Assembly (NCBI RefSeq): GCF_039503195.1
Contig: NZ_JBCJKP010000001.1
Coordinates: 4,774,001-4,838,000, forward strand
DNA: 64,000 nucleotides
Source of the DNA: Streptomyces mirabilis
Lineage (GTDB): Bacteria > Actinomycetota > Actinomycetes > Streptomycetales > Streptomycetaceae
Reading direction: 5' to 3'
Shown piece after piece: positions 18,211 to 25,581 of this stretch (positions are counted from its first letter, which is position 1; every line of letters begins with the position of its first letter). The position numbers and the translations under genes were made by a program. The notes under the pieces were generated by a model that worked only from the letters and a program-made list of their open reading frames with translations, ran no database searches and was not told where the DNA came from.

Positions 18211-18225
18211 CTGACTATCCGTCAG
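18211..18225. promoter_or_regulatory. CTGAC-N5-GTCAG operator, site 1
   Basis: CTGACTATCCGTCAG, perfect 5-bp arms with flanking T and A extending the dyad. It lies 26 bp upstream of the LLM start at 18184. One of 14 related sites in the window. Confidence 0.8.
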
Positions 18226-18272
18226 ATTGGCTTGCCGCCGACTGTTGCACCACGGGCCTGCACCGTCAATAG

Positions 18273-18287
18273 CTGACTGACCGTCAG
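18273..18287. promoter_or_regulatory. CTGAC-N5-GTCAG operator, site 2
   Basis: CTGACTGACCGTCAG, perfect arms. It lies 88 bp upstream of the LLM gene and overlaps the stop codon of the SDR gene that ends at 18284. With site 1 it forms a pair 62 bp apart. Confidence 0.75.
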
Positions 18288-19060
18288 ATCACGCTGACCC
18301 CCGCCAGCCATCCCCCGTCGATCACGAACGGCTGCCCGGTGATGTACGAGGAGTCCTCGGAGGTCAGGAACAGAGCGAGCCGGGCGACCTCCTCGGGCCT
18401 GCCCACCCGCCCGAGCGGCACGAGCTTGCTGTACAGCTCGTCCAGGGCCCTGGTCATCTCCTCGGGATCGGCCGTCGGGTCGAGCTGGGCCGGGTTCGAC
18501 ATGGGGGTGTCGACGGCCCCCGGACAGATGGCGTTGACCCGTATCCGCTGGTGCGCCAGCTCCAGCGCGGCGACCCGGGTGAGGCCGAGGATGGCGTGCT
18601 TGGTCGCCGTGTACGTGCCCACGGCCGCCATCCCGGTCATCGCGGTGTACGAGGCGGTGTTGACGATCGTGCCCCCGCCGGCCGCGGCGATCTCCCCCGC
18701 GACGGTCTTGATGCCGAGGAAGCAGCCGACCTGGTTGACCTGCACGACCTGGAGGAACTCGTCCAACGGAGTGTCGACGAGGGCGTTGAAGCGCAGGATG
18801 CCCGCGTTGTTGACCAGCCCGTCGATCCGCCCGTACGCGCCCTTCACGGCGGCGACGGCGGCCCCCCAGTCGTCCTCCCGGCCCACGTCGAGGTGGACGT
18901 AGAGCGCGTCCAGCTCCTTGGCCACGTCCTCGCCCCGGTCGTCGAGCACGTCCGCGACGACGACCCTGGCCCCCTCCGCGGCGAACAGCCGCGCCTCCTG
19001 CTCGCCCTGCCCGCGCGCCGCCCCCGTGACGATGACGACGCGTCCGTCCAGCTTTCCCAT
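18284..19060 (-). CDS. SDR family oxidoreductase (hydroxysteroid-dehydrogenase-like)
   Basis: 258 residues from ATG 19060, preceded by GGGAG. Cofactor motif TGAARGQG, NNAGIL, catalytic Ser in NTASYT, and YTATK for the Tyr/Lys pair; PGAVDTPM and GQPFVIDGG complete the classical SDR fold. The TGAARGQG variant is common among 3-alpha/20-beta-hydroxysteroid dehydrogenase-like SDRs, but substrate cannot be assigned. It is the third gene of the amidohydrolase-LLM-SDR operon, separated from the LLM gene by 74 bp that hold 21-bp tandem repeats. Confidence 0.88.
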   Translation of the reverse strand: MGKLDGRVVIVTGAARGQGEQEARLFAAEGARVVVADVLDDRGEDVAKELDALYVHLDVGREDDWGAAVAAVKGAYGRIDGLVNNAGILRFNALVDTPLDEFLQVVQVNQVGCFLGIKTVAGEIAAAGGGTIVNTASYTAMTGMAAVGTYTATKHAILGLTRVAALELAHQRIRVNAICPGAVDTPMSNPAQLDPTADPEEMTRALDELYSKLVPLGRVGRPEEVARLALFLTSEDSSYITGQPFVIDGGWLAGVSVI

Positions 19061-19077
19061 GCCCTGACTCCCTGCTT

Positions 19078-19155
19078 GAGGTGAGGCGCGATCTGGTTGA
19101 GATGGGGTGCGATCTAGTCGAGGTGGGGCGCGATCTAGTCGAGGTGGGGCGCGAC
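19078..19155. repeat. 21-bp tandem repeat across the LLM stop codon
   Basis: Units at 19078-19098, 19099-19119, 19120-19140 and a partial 19141-19155. The last two are identical over 15 bp; the first two are diverged. On the coding strand each unit reads (A/V)APHLD followed by a stop, so the duplication has copied the 3' end of the LLM gene and its TAG into the spacer before the SDR gene. Confidence 0.85.
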
Positions 19156-20127
19156 GTCAGTGCCGAACGCGGTGATCTGGTCGACGAGCTCACTCAGTCC
19201 CCGCGCCCGGAACCGCACCTGGATCTGGTGCACCCCCATCGCCCGGTACGCCCGCAGCGACTCGGCGACCGCCTCCGGGGCCCCGGTCACCGTGCGCCGC
19301 CCGACATGCCAGCCCGGCGTGCCGACGTACAGGGGCTCGGTGATGGCCCCGACGACGAGAGGCGCGGAGATCCCCGCCTCCTCCCTGATCCGGTACAGGC
19401 GGGCGATCTGCTCCGGCAGCCGCTCGCGCGGGTCCCCCTGCGGCAGCCAGCCGTCGCCCCGCAGCGCGGCCCGGCGCACGGCGGCGGGCGAGGAGCCGCC
19501 CACCCACACGGGCACGCGCTCCTGCGCGGGCCGTGGCCGCTGCCCGAGCCCTTCGAAGTCGTACAGCTTCCCGTGGTGCACGGGGAACTCGTCCGGCCCC
19601 AGGGCGGCGCGCAGGGCGTCGATGGACTCGTCGAGCACCGCCCCCCGCCGCGCGAAGTCGGCGCCCACCGCCTCGAACTCCTCCGCCACATGCCCGGCGC
19701 CGACCCCGAGGATCAGCCGACCGCCGGAGAGGTGGTCGAGGGTCGCGTACTGCTTGGCCGTGACCAGCGGATGCCGCAGCCCGACGACCGCGACATGACT
19801 GAGCAGCCGTACGCGCTCGGTCACGGCCGCGAGGTGGGCGAGGGTGGCGACGGGGTCGTACCAGATCGTGCTCATGGCGTCCGCGAGACGGCGCGGGACG
19901 GCCACGTGGTCGCAGCTCGCCACGTAGGCGAAGCCGGCGCGGTCGGCGGCGCGGGCGACCGCGACGAGCTCGCCGGCACCGGCCTCCGCCTCCCAGGGTT
20001 CGGCGTAGAGGGTGCTCTGGGACTGGATCGGGAGCTGCATCCCGTAGAGCAGGGGCGAGGGGTCCGCGGGCGCCGGGTTCGACGGGGACTGGTCCGAGGG
20101 CGCCGGGTTCGACGGGGACTGGTTCAA
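19135..20127 (-). CDS. LLM-class F420-dependent oxidoreductase
   Basis: About 330 residues. The core starts LLYGMQLPIQSQ, typical of F420-dependent LLM enzymes, with ASCDHVAVPR, DHLSGGRLILGVGAG and VWVGGSSPAAVRRAA. It is a TIM-barrel hydride-transfer enzyme; the substrate is unknown. I place the start at TTG 20127, where GGGAGG lies 5 bases upstream and TTGA overlaps the stop of the amidohydrolase gene; GTG 20151 and the internal ATG of GMQLP are alternatives. The first ~28 residues are a Pro/Ser/Asp repeat (QSPSNPAPSD/QSPSNPAPAD) unrelated to the fold. It is the second gene of an amidohydrolase-LLM-SDR operon. Confidence 0.85.
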   Translation of the reverse strand: MNQSPSNPAPSDQSPSNPAPADPSPLLYGMQLPIQSQSTLYAEPWEAEAGAGELVAVARAADRAGFAYVASCDHVAVPRRLADAMSTIWYDPVATLAHLAAVTERVRLLSHVAVVGLRHPLVTAKQYATLDHLSGGRLILGVGAGHVAEEFEAVGADFARRGAVLDESIDALRAALGPDEFPVHHGKLYDFEGLGQRPRPAQERVPVWVGGSSPAAVRRAALRGDGWLPQGDPRERLPEQIARLYRIREEAGISAPLVVGAITEPLYVGTPGWHVGRRTVTGAPEAVAESLRAYRAMGVHQIQVRFRARGLSELVDQITAFGTDVAPHLD

Positions 20128-20130
20128 CGG
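20061..20130. repeat. 30-bp tandem repeat encoding LLM N-terminal extension
   Basis: Two 30-bp units at 20071-20100 and 20101-20130, with a partial third at 20061-20070. They encode a ten-residue period in the low-complexity N-terminus of the LLM protein; the distal unit reaches into the 3' end of the upstream amidohydrolase gene. Confidence 0.8.
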
Positions 20131-21404
20131 GGACCTCCCGGTCCGGGCCACAGCCCGTCCTCCGTGAGCCCCAGCAGCTCGATGGCGTTGCCCCGGACGA
20201 TCCGTTCCACCACGTCCGCGTCCAGGTGCCCCATCTGGGCCTCACCGACCTCGCGGGACGTGGGCCAGGTGGAGTCGGAGTGGGGGTAGTCGGTCTCGTA
20301 GAGGACGTTCGGGACCCCGATGGCGTCGAGGTTCCGCAGGCCGAACGCGTCGTCGAAGAAACAGCCGTAGACGTGGTCGGCGAAGAGTTCGGACGGCGGG
20401 CGGTGGACCTTGTCGGCGACGCCGCCCCAGCCCCGGTTCTCCGACCAGACCACGTCGGCGCGCTCCAGGATGTAGGGGATCCAGCCGATCTGGCCCTCCG
20501 CGTACATGACCTTGAGGTTCGGGAAGCGTTCGAACTTGCCGCTCATCAGCCAGTCGACCATCGAGAAGCAGCAGTTGGCGAAGGTGATGGTGGAGCCGAC
20601 GGCGGGCGGCGCGTCGGCCGAGGTCGACGGCATCCTGCTGCTGGAGCCGATGTGCATGGCGACGACCGTGCCGGTCTCGTCGCAGGCGGCGAGGAAGGGA
20701 TCCCAGTCGTCGGTGTGGACGGAGGGGAGTCCGAGGTGGGGCGGGATCTCGGAGAAGGCGACCGCGCGGACGCCACGGGCGGCGTTGCGGCGCACCTCGG
20801 CGGCGGCGAGTTCCGGGTCCCAGAGGGGTACGAGGGTGAGCGGGACGAGCCGGCCGTGGGCCGCCGGGCCGCACCACTCCTCCACCATCCAGTCGTTGTA
20901 GGCCTTCACTCCCAGCAGGCCCAGCTCACGGTCCTTGGCCTCGGTGAAGGTCTGGCCGCAGAAGCGCGGGAAGGTGGGGAAACAGAGCGCGGACTGGACG
21001 TGGTTGACGTCCATGTCGGCGAGACGCTGGGGGACGTCGTACGAGCCGGGGCGCATCTGCTCGTACGTGATGATCTCCAGCCGTATCTCGTCCCTGTCGT
21101 AGCCGACGGCGGTGTCGAGGCGGGTGAGGGGCCGGTGCAGGTCCTCGTAGACCCACCAGTCGCCGATGGGGCCGTCGTCGCCGGGCCCGCCCATCACCGG
21201 GGCGAACCTGCCGCCGAGGAAGGTCATCTCCTTCAGCGGCGCGCGGACGATCCGGGGTCCGGTGTCCTGGTACTTCGCGGGGAGGCGGTCGCGCCAGACG
21301 CCGGGTGGCTCCACGGTGTGGTCGTCCACGGAGATGATCTTCGGGAACGGGGTCGTGGACGCCTGGGCGGCCTCAGTGGTCCTCGTGGTCTCCATACGGC
21401 TCAC
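20124..21404 (-). CDS. amidohydrolase family 2 (ACMSD-like) protein
   Basis: 426 residues. It belongs to the TIM-barrel amidohydrolases related to ACMSD decarboxylases. The N-terminal metal motif is IISVDDHTVEP rather than H-x-H; then CFPTFPRFCGQTF, AMHIGSSS (metal His), and ETDYPHSDSTWP (catalytic Asp). A paralogue with the same blocks lies at 61338. Such enzymes decarboxylate or hydrolyse aromatic or ring-derived carboxylates. It is first in an operon with an LLM enzyme and an SDR. Start GTG 21404 or ATG 21395; neither has a ribosome-binding site. An operator palindrome ends 12 bp upstream of 21404. Confidence 0.88.
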   Translation of the reverse strand: MSRMETTRTTEAAQASTTPFPKIISVDDHTVEPPGVWRDRLPAKYQDTGPRIVRAPLKEMTFLGGRFAPVMGGPGDDGPIGDWWVYEDLHRPLTRLDTAVGYDRDEIRLEIITYEQMRPGSYDVPQRLADMDVNHVQSALCFPTFPRFCGQTFTEAKDRELGLLGVKAYNDWMVEEWCGPAAHGRLVPLTLVPLWDPELAAAEVRRNAARGVRAVAFSEIPPHLGLPSVHTDDWDPFLAACDETGTVVAMHIGSSSRMPSTSADAPPAVGSTITFANCCFSMVDWLMSGKFERFPNLKVMYAEGQIGWIPYILERADVVWSENRGWGGVADKVHRPPSELFADHVYGCFFDDAFGLRNLDAIGVPNVLYETDYPHSDSTWPTSREVGEAQMGHLDADVVERIVRGNAIELLGLTEDGLWPGPGGPR

Positions 21405-21416
21405 GGTAGCGCCGAT

Positions 21417-21431
21417 CTGACGACCCGTCAG
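21417..21431. promoter_or_regulatory. CTGAC-N5-GTCAG operator, site 3
   Basis: CTGACGACCCGTCAG, perfect arms, 12 bp upstream of the amidohydrolase start at 21404. The rest of the 300-bp gap up to afsR shows no other gene. Confidence 0.8.
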
Positions 21432-21703
21432 CTATCCGTCGGTCACCCATCGGCTGCCCGTCGCCAACTCGCCGGCCGCCCGTCGCCGACTCACCGGCCG
21501 TCCGCTCCGCCGCCGTACTCCCCCGCACACCTCTGGAATGGGCGGCTCTGTGCGGAGATGTGCGCAGTGGTTGTGAGAGCCCTGTGATCCCCCGTGCCTG
21601 TACGGTGTGCGGGCCTGTGATCGCTGTCTCGCACGGCTGACGCATCCGCCATGAACAAGGCAAACTGGCCTCGTAGTACTGACGGTTCGGCAGGGGGACG
21701 GCG

Positions 21704-24661
21704 ATGGACGGTGTACCGCGAGTGCCGGAGCAGCGACGTGCCGGGGAATCGGCGGCGTTGCGCTTCAGCGTGCTCGGTCCGGTGCGCGCCTGGCGCGGCG
21801 AGGATTCCTTGCCCACGGGGTCCCCGCAGCAACGCGCCCTGCTGGCCGCGCTGCTGCTGCGGGAGGGCCGGACGGCCACGTCCGGCGAGCTGATCGACGC
21901 GCTGTGGGGCGAGGAGTCCCCGCCCCAGGCACTGGCCGCCGTGCGGACGTACGCCTCCCGGCTCCGCAAGGCCCTGGACCCCGGCGTCCTGATCAGCGAG
22001 TCCGGCGGCTACGCGATCCGGCTGGCCGCGAGCGACAGCTCCCTCGATCTCGCCGAGGCCCAGGAACTCGCCGCCGACGCCGAGAAGGCCAAACACTCAG
22101 GCGACCTGTGCTCCGCCCGCGACCTGCTGAACCGGGCGCTGGGCCTGTGGGACGGGGAGCCGCTGGCGAGCGTGCCCGGACCGTACGCGGAGACCCAGCG
22201 GGCCCGACTGGAGGAGTGGCGTCTCCAACTCCTCGAATCCCGCCTCGACATGGACCTGGAGCAGGGCTGCCACGCGGAGGCGGTCTCCGAACTCACCGCC
22301 CTGACCGCGGCGCACCCGCTGCGCGAGCGGCTGCGCGAACTGCTGATGCTCGCCCTGTACCGCAGCGGGCGGCAGGCCGAGGCGCTCGCCGTGTACGCCG
22401 ACACGCGCCGCCTCCTCGCCGACGAGCTCGGCGTGGACCCGCGTCCGGGCCTGAAGGAGCTCCAGCAGCGGATCCTCCAGGCCGACCCGGGCCTCGCGGA
22501 ACCCTCGGCCCCGGCGGCCGAGCCCATCGCCGCACCGGTCCGCCCGGCCCAACTCCCGGCCACCGTCACGGACTTCACCGGACGCGCCTCCTTCGTCCAG
22601 GAACTGAGCGACGTCCTGGCCTCCGCCTCCTCCGCCGAGGGTGAGGGCCAGGTCATGGCCGTCTCGGCGCTCGCGGGCATCGGCGGCGTCGGCAAGACGA
22701 CCCTCGCCGTGCACGTGGCCCACCAGGCGCGCGCGGCGTTCCCCGACGGGCAGCTGTACGTCGACCTGCAGGGTGCGGGGCAGCGGGCGGCGGAGCCGGA
22801 GACGGTCCTCGGCGCGTTCCTGCGTGCCCTGGGAACGGCGGACTCCTCCATCCCCGACTCCCTGGAGGAGCGCTCGGCGCTCTACCGCTCGGTCCTGGAC
22901 GGCCGCCGGGTCCTGGTCCTCCTGGACAACGCCCGCGACGCGGCCCAGGTCCGCCCGCTCCTGCCCGGCACGGAGGGCTGCGCGGCCCTGGTCACGTCCC
23001 GGGTGCGGATGGTGGACCTGGCGGGCGCCCACCTGGTCGACCTCGACGTGATGTCCCCGGAGGAGGCCCTCCAGCTCTTCACGAAGATCGTCGGCGAGGA
23101 GCGGGTGGCGTCGGAGCGTGAGGCGGCCCTCGATGTCGTCGCGGCCTGCGGCTTCCTTCCCCTCGCCATCCGCATCGCGGCCTCCCGGCTGGCCGCCCGC
23201 CGCACCTGGACCGTCTCGGTCCTGGCGGCGAAACTCGGCGACGAGCGCCGCCGCCTGGACGAGCTGCAGGCCGGCGACCTCGCGGTCAAGGCCACCTTCG
23301 AACTCGGCTACGGCCAGCTGGAGCCGGCCCAGGCCCGCGCCTTCCGTCTGCTGGGCCTGGCCGACGGTCCCGACATCTCCCTGGCCGCCGCGGCCGCCGT
23401 CCTCGACCTCCCGATCGAGGACACCGAGGACCTCCTCGAATCCCTCGTCGACACCTCCCTCCTGGAATCCGCAGCCCCCGGCCGCTACCGCTACCACGAC
23501 CTCGTACGCCTCTACGCCCGCGCCTGCGCGGAACGCGACGAACAGCCCCCGAGCGAACGCGACGCGGCGATGTCACGGTTGCTGGACTTCTACTTGGCCA
23601 CGGCCGCCGGGGTGTACGCGATCGAACGGCCCGGGGACCGTTTGGTGGACCACCTGGAGAGGACGGAGCACCCGGGTCTGGTGTTCGAGGACCGGCACCG
23701 GGCGCAGGACTGGCTGTACTCGGAGGCGATCTCCCTGCTCGCCTGCATCCGCCAGTCCACCAAGGAGGGATTCCTCCGCCGCACCGTCGACGCGCTGTGG
23801 GCCTCCGTGGATCTGGCGGAGTCCGGCACGAACTCCAAGACGTACGAGGGGGTCGCCGCCGCTCTGCGGGAAGCGGCCCAGGAGGCCGGGGACCCGCACG
23901 CGGAAGCACGGGCCCTGGTCGCCCTGGCCTACGTCCACCACATCACCGGACGCTTCGACCCCGCCCGCGAGGCAGCCGCGCAGGCCCTCGAACTGGCCGC
24001 CGAGACGGATCACCTGACGAGTTGCTGGGCCTCCAACACCCTCGGCGTGATCGCGCTCTACCAGAACCAGTACGACGACGGCGAAGCGCACCTCACCCGG
24101 GCGATCGAGAGCTTCCGGGCCTGCCACGACCGCCCCGGCGAGGCGAGCGCGCTGTGCAACCTCTCCCGTATCCACCTCGCCGCCGGGCGTACCAGCAGTG
24201 CCGTGTCCCTGGCGCAGCAGGGCACCGACATGTACGACGACATGGGCCATGCCCTGAAGGGCGCCAACGGGCGCTACGCGCTCGGCCTGGCGCTCACCCA
24301 GAGCGGCCGCCTTCCCGAGGCCACCGCACGCCTGAGCGAGGCGCTCACGGTCTTCCGCAACAGCCGCCAGCGCCTCTGGGAGGGGATGTCCCTGTTCCGT
24401 CTCGCGGAGGCCGACCTCGCGGCCCAGCGCCCGGCTCAGGCGGCGGCGAACGCCGAGATGGCCCTGACGGTCCTGCGGGGCATCGGTGGCGAGTGGCGCA
24501 GGGGCAACGTCCTCATCGTGCTCGGCCAGGCCCTGAACGGTATCGGCCACTCCGGCCGGGCCCAGGTCTGCTGGCGCGAATCCCTCGACATCTTCGAGAC
24601 GTTGGGGGCACCCGAGGCCGCCACGGTCAGGGCGCTCCTCAACCCGCTCGCCGTCGCATAG
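21704..24661 (+). CDS. afsR: AfsR, SARP-type global regulator of secondary metabolism
   Basis: 985 residues, close to the 993 of Streptomyces coelicolor AfsR, with matching order. There is an N-terminal winged-helix SARP domain (LRFSVLGPVRAWRG... ALLAALLLREGRTATSGELI), then a bacterial transcriptional-activation domain. An NB-ARC ATPase has Walker A GIGGVGKTT near residue 325 and LVLLDNARD as Walker B, and the C-terminal half carries TPR repeats. Known biology: AfsR is phosphorylated by AfsK and other kinases, which raises DNA binding, and it activates afsS. ATG 21704 has GGGGGA 5 bases upstream. The afsS gene lies 216 bp downstream on the same strand, and afsK at 29770. Confidence 0.95.
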   Translation: MDGVPRVPEQRRAGESAALRFSVLGPVRAWRGEDSLPTGSPQQRALLAALLLREGRTATSGELIDALWGEESPPQALAAVRTYASRLRKALDPGVLISESGGYAIRLAASDSSLDLAEAQELAADAEKAKHSGDLCSARDLLNRALGLWDGEPLASVPGPYAETQRARLEEWRLQLLESRLDMDLEQGCHAEAVSELTALTAAHPLRERLRELLMLALYRSGRQAEALAVYADTRRLLADELGVDPRPGLKELQQRILQADPGLAEPSAPAAEPIAAPVRPAQLPATVTDFTGRASFVQELSDVLASASSAEGEGQVMAVSALAGIGGVGKTTLAVHVAHQARAAFPDGQLYVDLQGAGQRAAEPETVLGAFLRALGTADSSIPDSLEERSALYRSVLDGRRVLVLLDNARDAAQVRPLLPGTEGCAALVTSRVRMVDLAGAHLVDLDVMSPEEALQLFTKIVGEERVASEREAALDVVAACGFLPLAIRIAASRLAARRTWTVSVLAAKLGDERRRLDELQAGDLAVKATFELGYGQLEPAQARAFRLLGLADGPDISLAAAAAVLDLPIEDTEDLLESLVDTSLLESAAPGRYRYHDLVRLYARACAERDEQPPSERDAAMSRLLDFYLATAAGVYAIERPGDRLVDHLERTEHPGLVFEDRHRAQDWLYSEAISLLACIRQSTKEGFLRRTVDALWASVDLAESGTNSKTYEGVAAALREAAQEAGDPHAEARALVALAYVHHITGRFDPAREAAAQALELAAETDHLTSCWASNTLGVIALYQNQYDDGEAHLTRAIESFRACHDRPGEASALCNLSRIHLAAGRTSSAVSLAQQGTDMYDDMGHALKGANGRYALGLALTQSGRLPEATARLSEALTVFRNSRQRLWEGMSLFRLAEADLAAQRPAQAAANAEMALTVLRGIGGEWRRGNVLIVLGQALNGIGHSGRAQVCWRESLDIFETLGAPEAATVRALLNPLAVA

Positions 24662-24689
24662 GGCTCCGCGGCAGGGCTCACGCCTGGAC

Positions 24690-24711
24690 GTTCATCGTTC
24701 GTTTATCGCCA
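24690..24711 (+). promoter_or_regulatory. possible PhoP/AfsR direct-repeat site upstream of afsS
   Basis: Two adjacent 11-bp units, GTTCATCGTTC (24690-24700) and GTTTATCGCCA (24701-24711), resemble the PHO-box direct repeat (GTTCACC plus four bases). AfsR and PhoP are known to bind overlapping sites in the S. coelicolor afsS promoter. A TAGGGT at 24779-24784 could be the -10 box. The position, about 167 bp before the afsS ATG, is rather far, so this is tentative. Confidence 0.4.
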
Positions 24712-24877
24712 CCCGGCACTCTCAACGAGTCGATCCGTCGCGTCGGGGGGCAGACGGGGCGACCTGAGGCCGTAGCACTAGGGTAGCGGCCCCGAGATGC
24801 CCGTCCGGCGGCCCACGGGGGAGCTGCCGGGCGGGCCGCTCCATCCATTGCACCGAGACTGTCAGGGGGACAGCCAC

Positions 24878-25057
24878 ATGAGCGACACCAACAGCACCGA
24901 CAACATCCACGCCACGGGCGAGCCGGTCGGCGAAGCCACCACGGACAACATCCACGCCACCAGCGAACCCCTCACCACCAAGAACCTGATCACCAAGGAC
25001 GACGGCACCGGCGACGCGACTCCGGACAACATCCACGCGACGGACGAGCCGGTCTAA
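24878..25057 (+). CDS. afsS: AfsS, small repeat-containing regulator
   Basis: 59 residues, directly after afsR. It contains three copies of the motif DNIHAT (TDNIHATGEP, TDNIHATSEP, PDNIHATDEP). S. coelicolor AfsS is a 63-residue protein with three similar repeats containing DNHAT. AfsS is a pleiotropic activator of antibiotic production and stress responses, acting below AfsR by an unresolved mechanism. ATG 24878 is preceded by AGGGGGACAGCCAC. The protein is very acidic, has no membrane segment and is presumably cytoplasmic. The extra Ile in the repeat core differs from what I recall of the S. coelicolor protein. Confidence 0.88.
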   Translation: MSDTNSTDNIHATGEPVGEATTDNIHATSEPLTTKNLITKDDGTGDATPDNIHATDEPV

Positions 25058-25166
25058 GTCCCACCGGGGGGCGGACTTACACCACACGGGGATCGGCCGC
25101 GGCGGCGCGGAGGGGGAGCCGTCGCGGCCGATGTGTGTCCAGGGCCAGATGCACCGGGGGAGGATC

Positions 25167-25529
25167 ATGATGACCGCACAGCACGCCCAGCCCGGCGGGC
25201 CCGGCATCACACGGCCCGAGCGGACGCCGGCCGCCCTCCGGTGTGCTCTGGCGCAGGTCGCGCCCCACCGGCTCGCCGAGATGGAGCGCGACAAGGACGA
25301 GGCGATCGCGCTCGCCGCGGCCACGGACCGCCTCGGGCCGATCGTCCAGTTCCTCGAGACGTGGGCCGTCGCGGTGGAGATCGCCAGGAACCCGGCGTTG
25401 GCAGCGCGATTGCGCGCTGCCGAGCACGCGGCTCGGACCACCGACCGGAACGCCCCCGTCTGGCGTGCCGCCATGGACGAGATCCACGCCGTCCACGCCG
25501 TCGCCCGGCAGTCCCTCGTCCGGGAATGA
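25167..25529 (+). CDS. DUF6247-like small protein
   Basis: 120 residues from ATG 25167, with GGGGGAGG 3-4 bases upstream. After a Pro/Gly-rich start it is mostly helical and charged (RTPAALRCALAQVAPH, then EMERDKDEAIALAAAT and LETWAVAVEIARNP). The layout matches the short Streptomyces proteins grouped as DUF6247, which often sit beside toxin-like partners. No partner is evident here. It lies between afsS and the convergent CoA ligase; the function is unknown. Confidence 0.6.
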   Translation: MMTAQHAQPGGPGITRPERTPAALRCALAQVAPHRLAEMERDKDEAIALAAATDRLGPIVQFLETWAVAVEIARNPALAARLRAAEHAARTTDRNAPVWRAAMDEIHAVHAVARQSLVRE

Positions 25530-25581
25530 CCCGCGCGGCCGTCCTCCCCGTCGCATCACGCCTGCGCGAGCGGCCCGAGCC

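Noticed and set aside
18182..18266. AAGGAGG on the plus strand at 18183 as a ribosome-binding site for a small ORF
   Set aside because: The only ATG follows 14 bases later and gives about 22 codons of no merit; the sequence is the reverse of the LLM start region.
19078..19155. Attachment-site or integrative-element border
   Set aside because: The repeats are a local 21-bp tandem array in frame with a gene end; no integrase, tRNA or paired distal copy is present.
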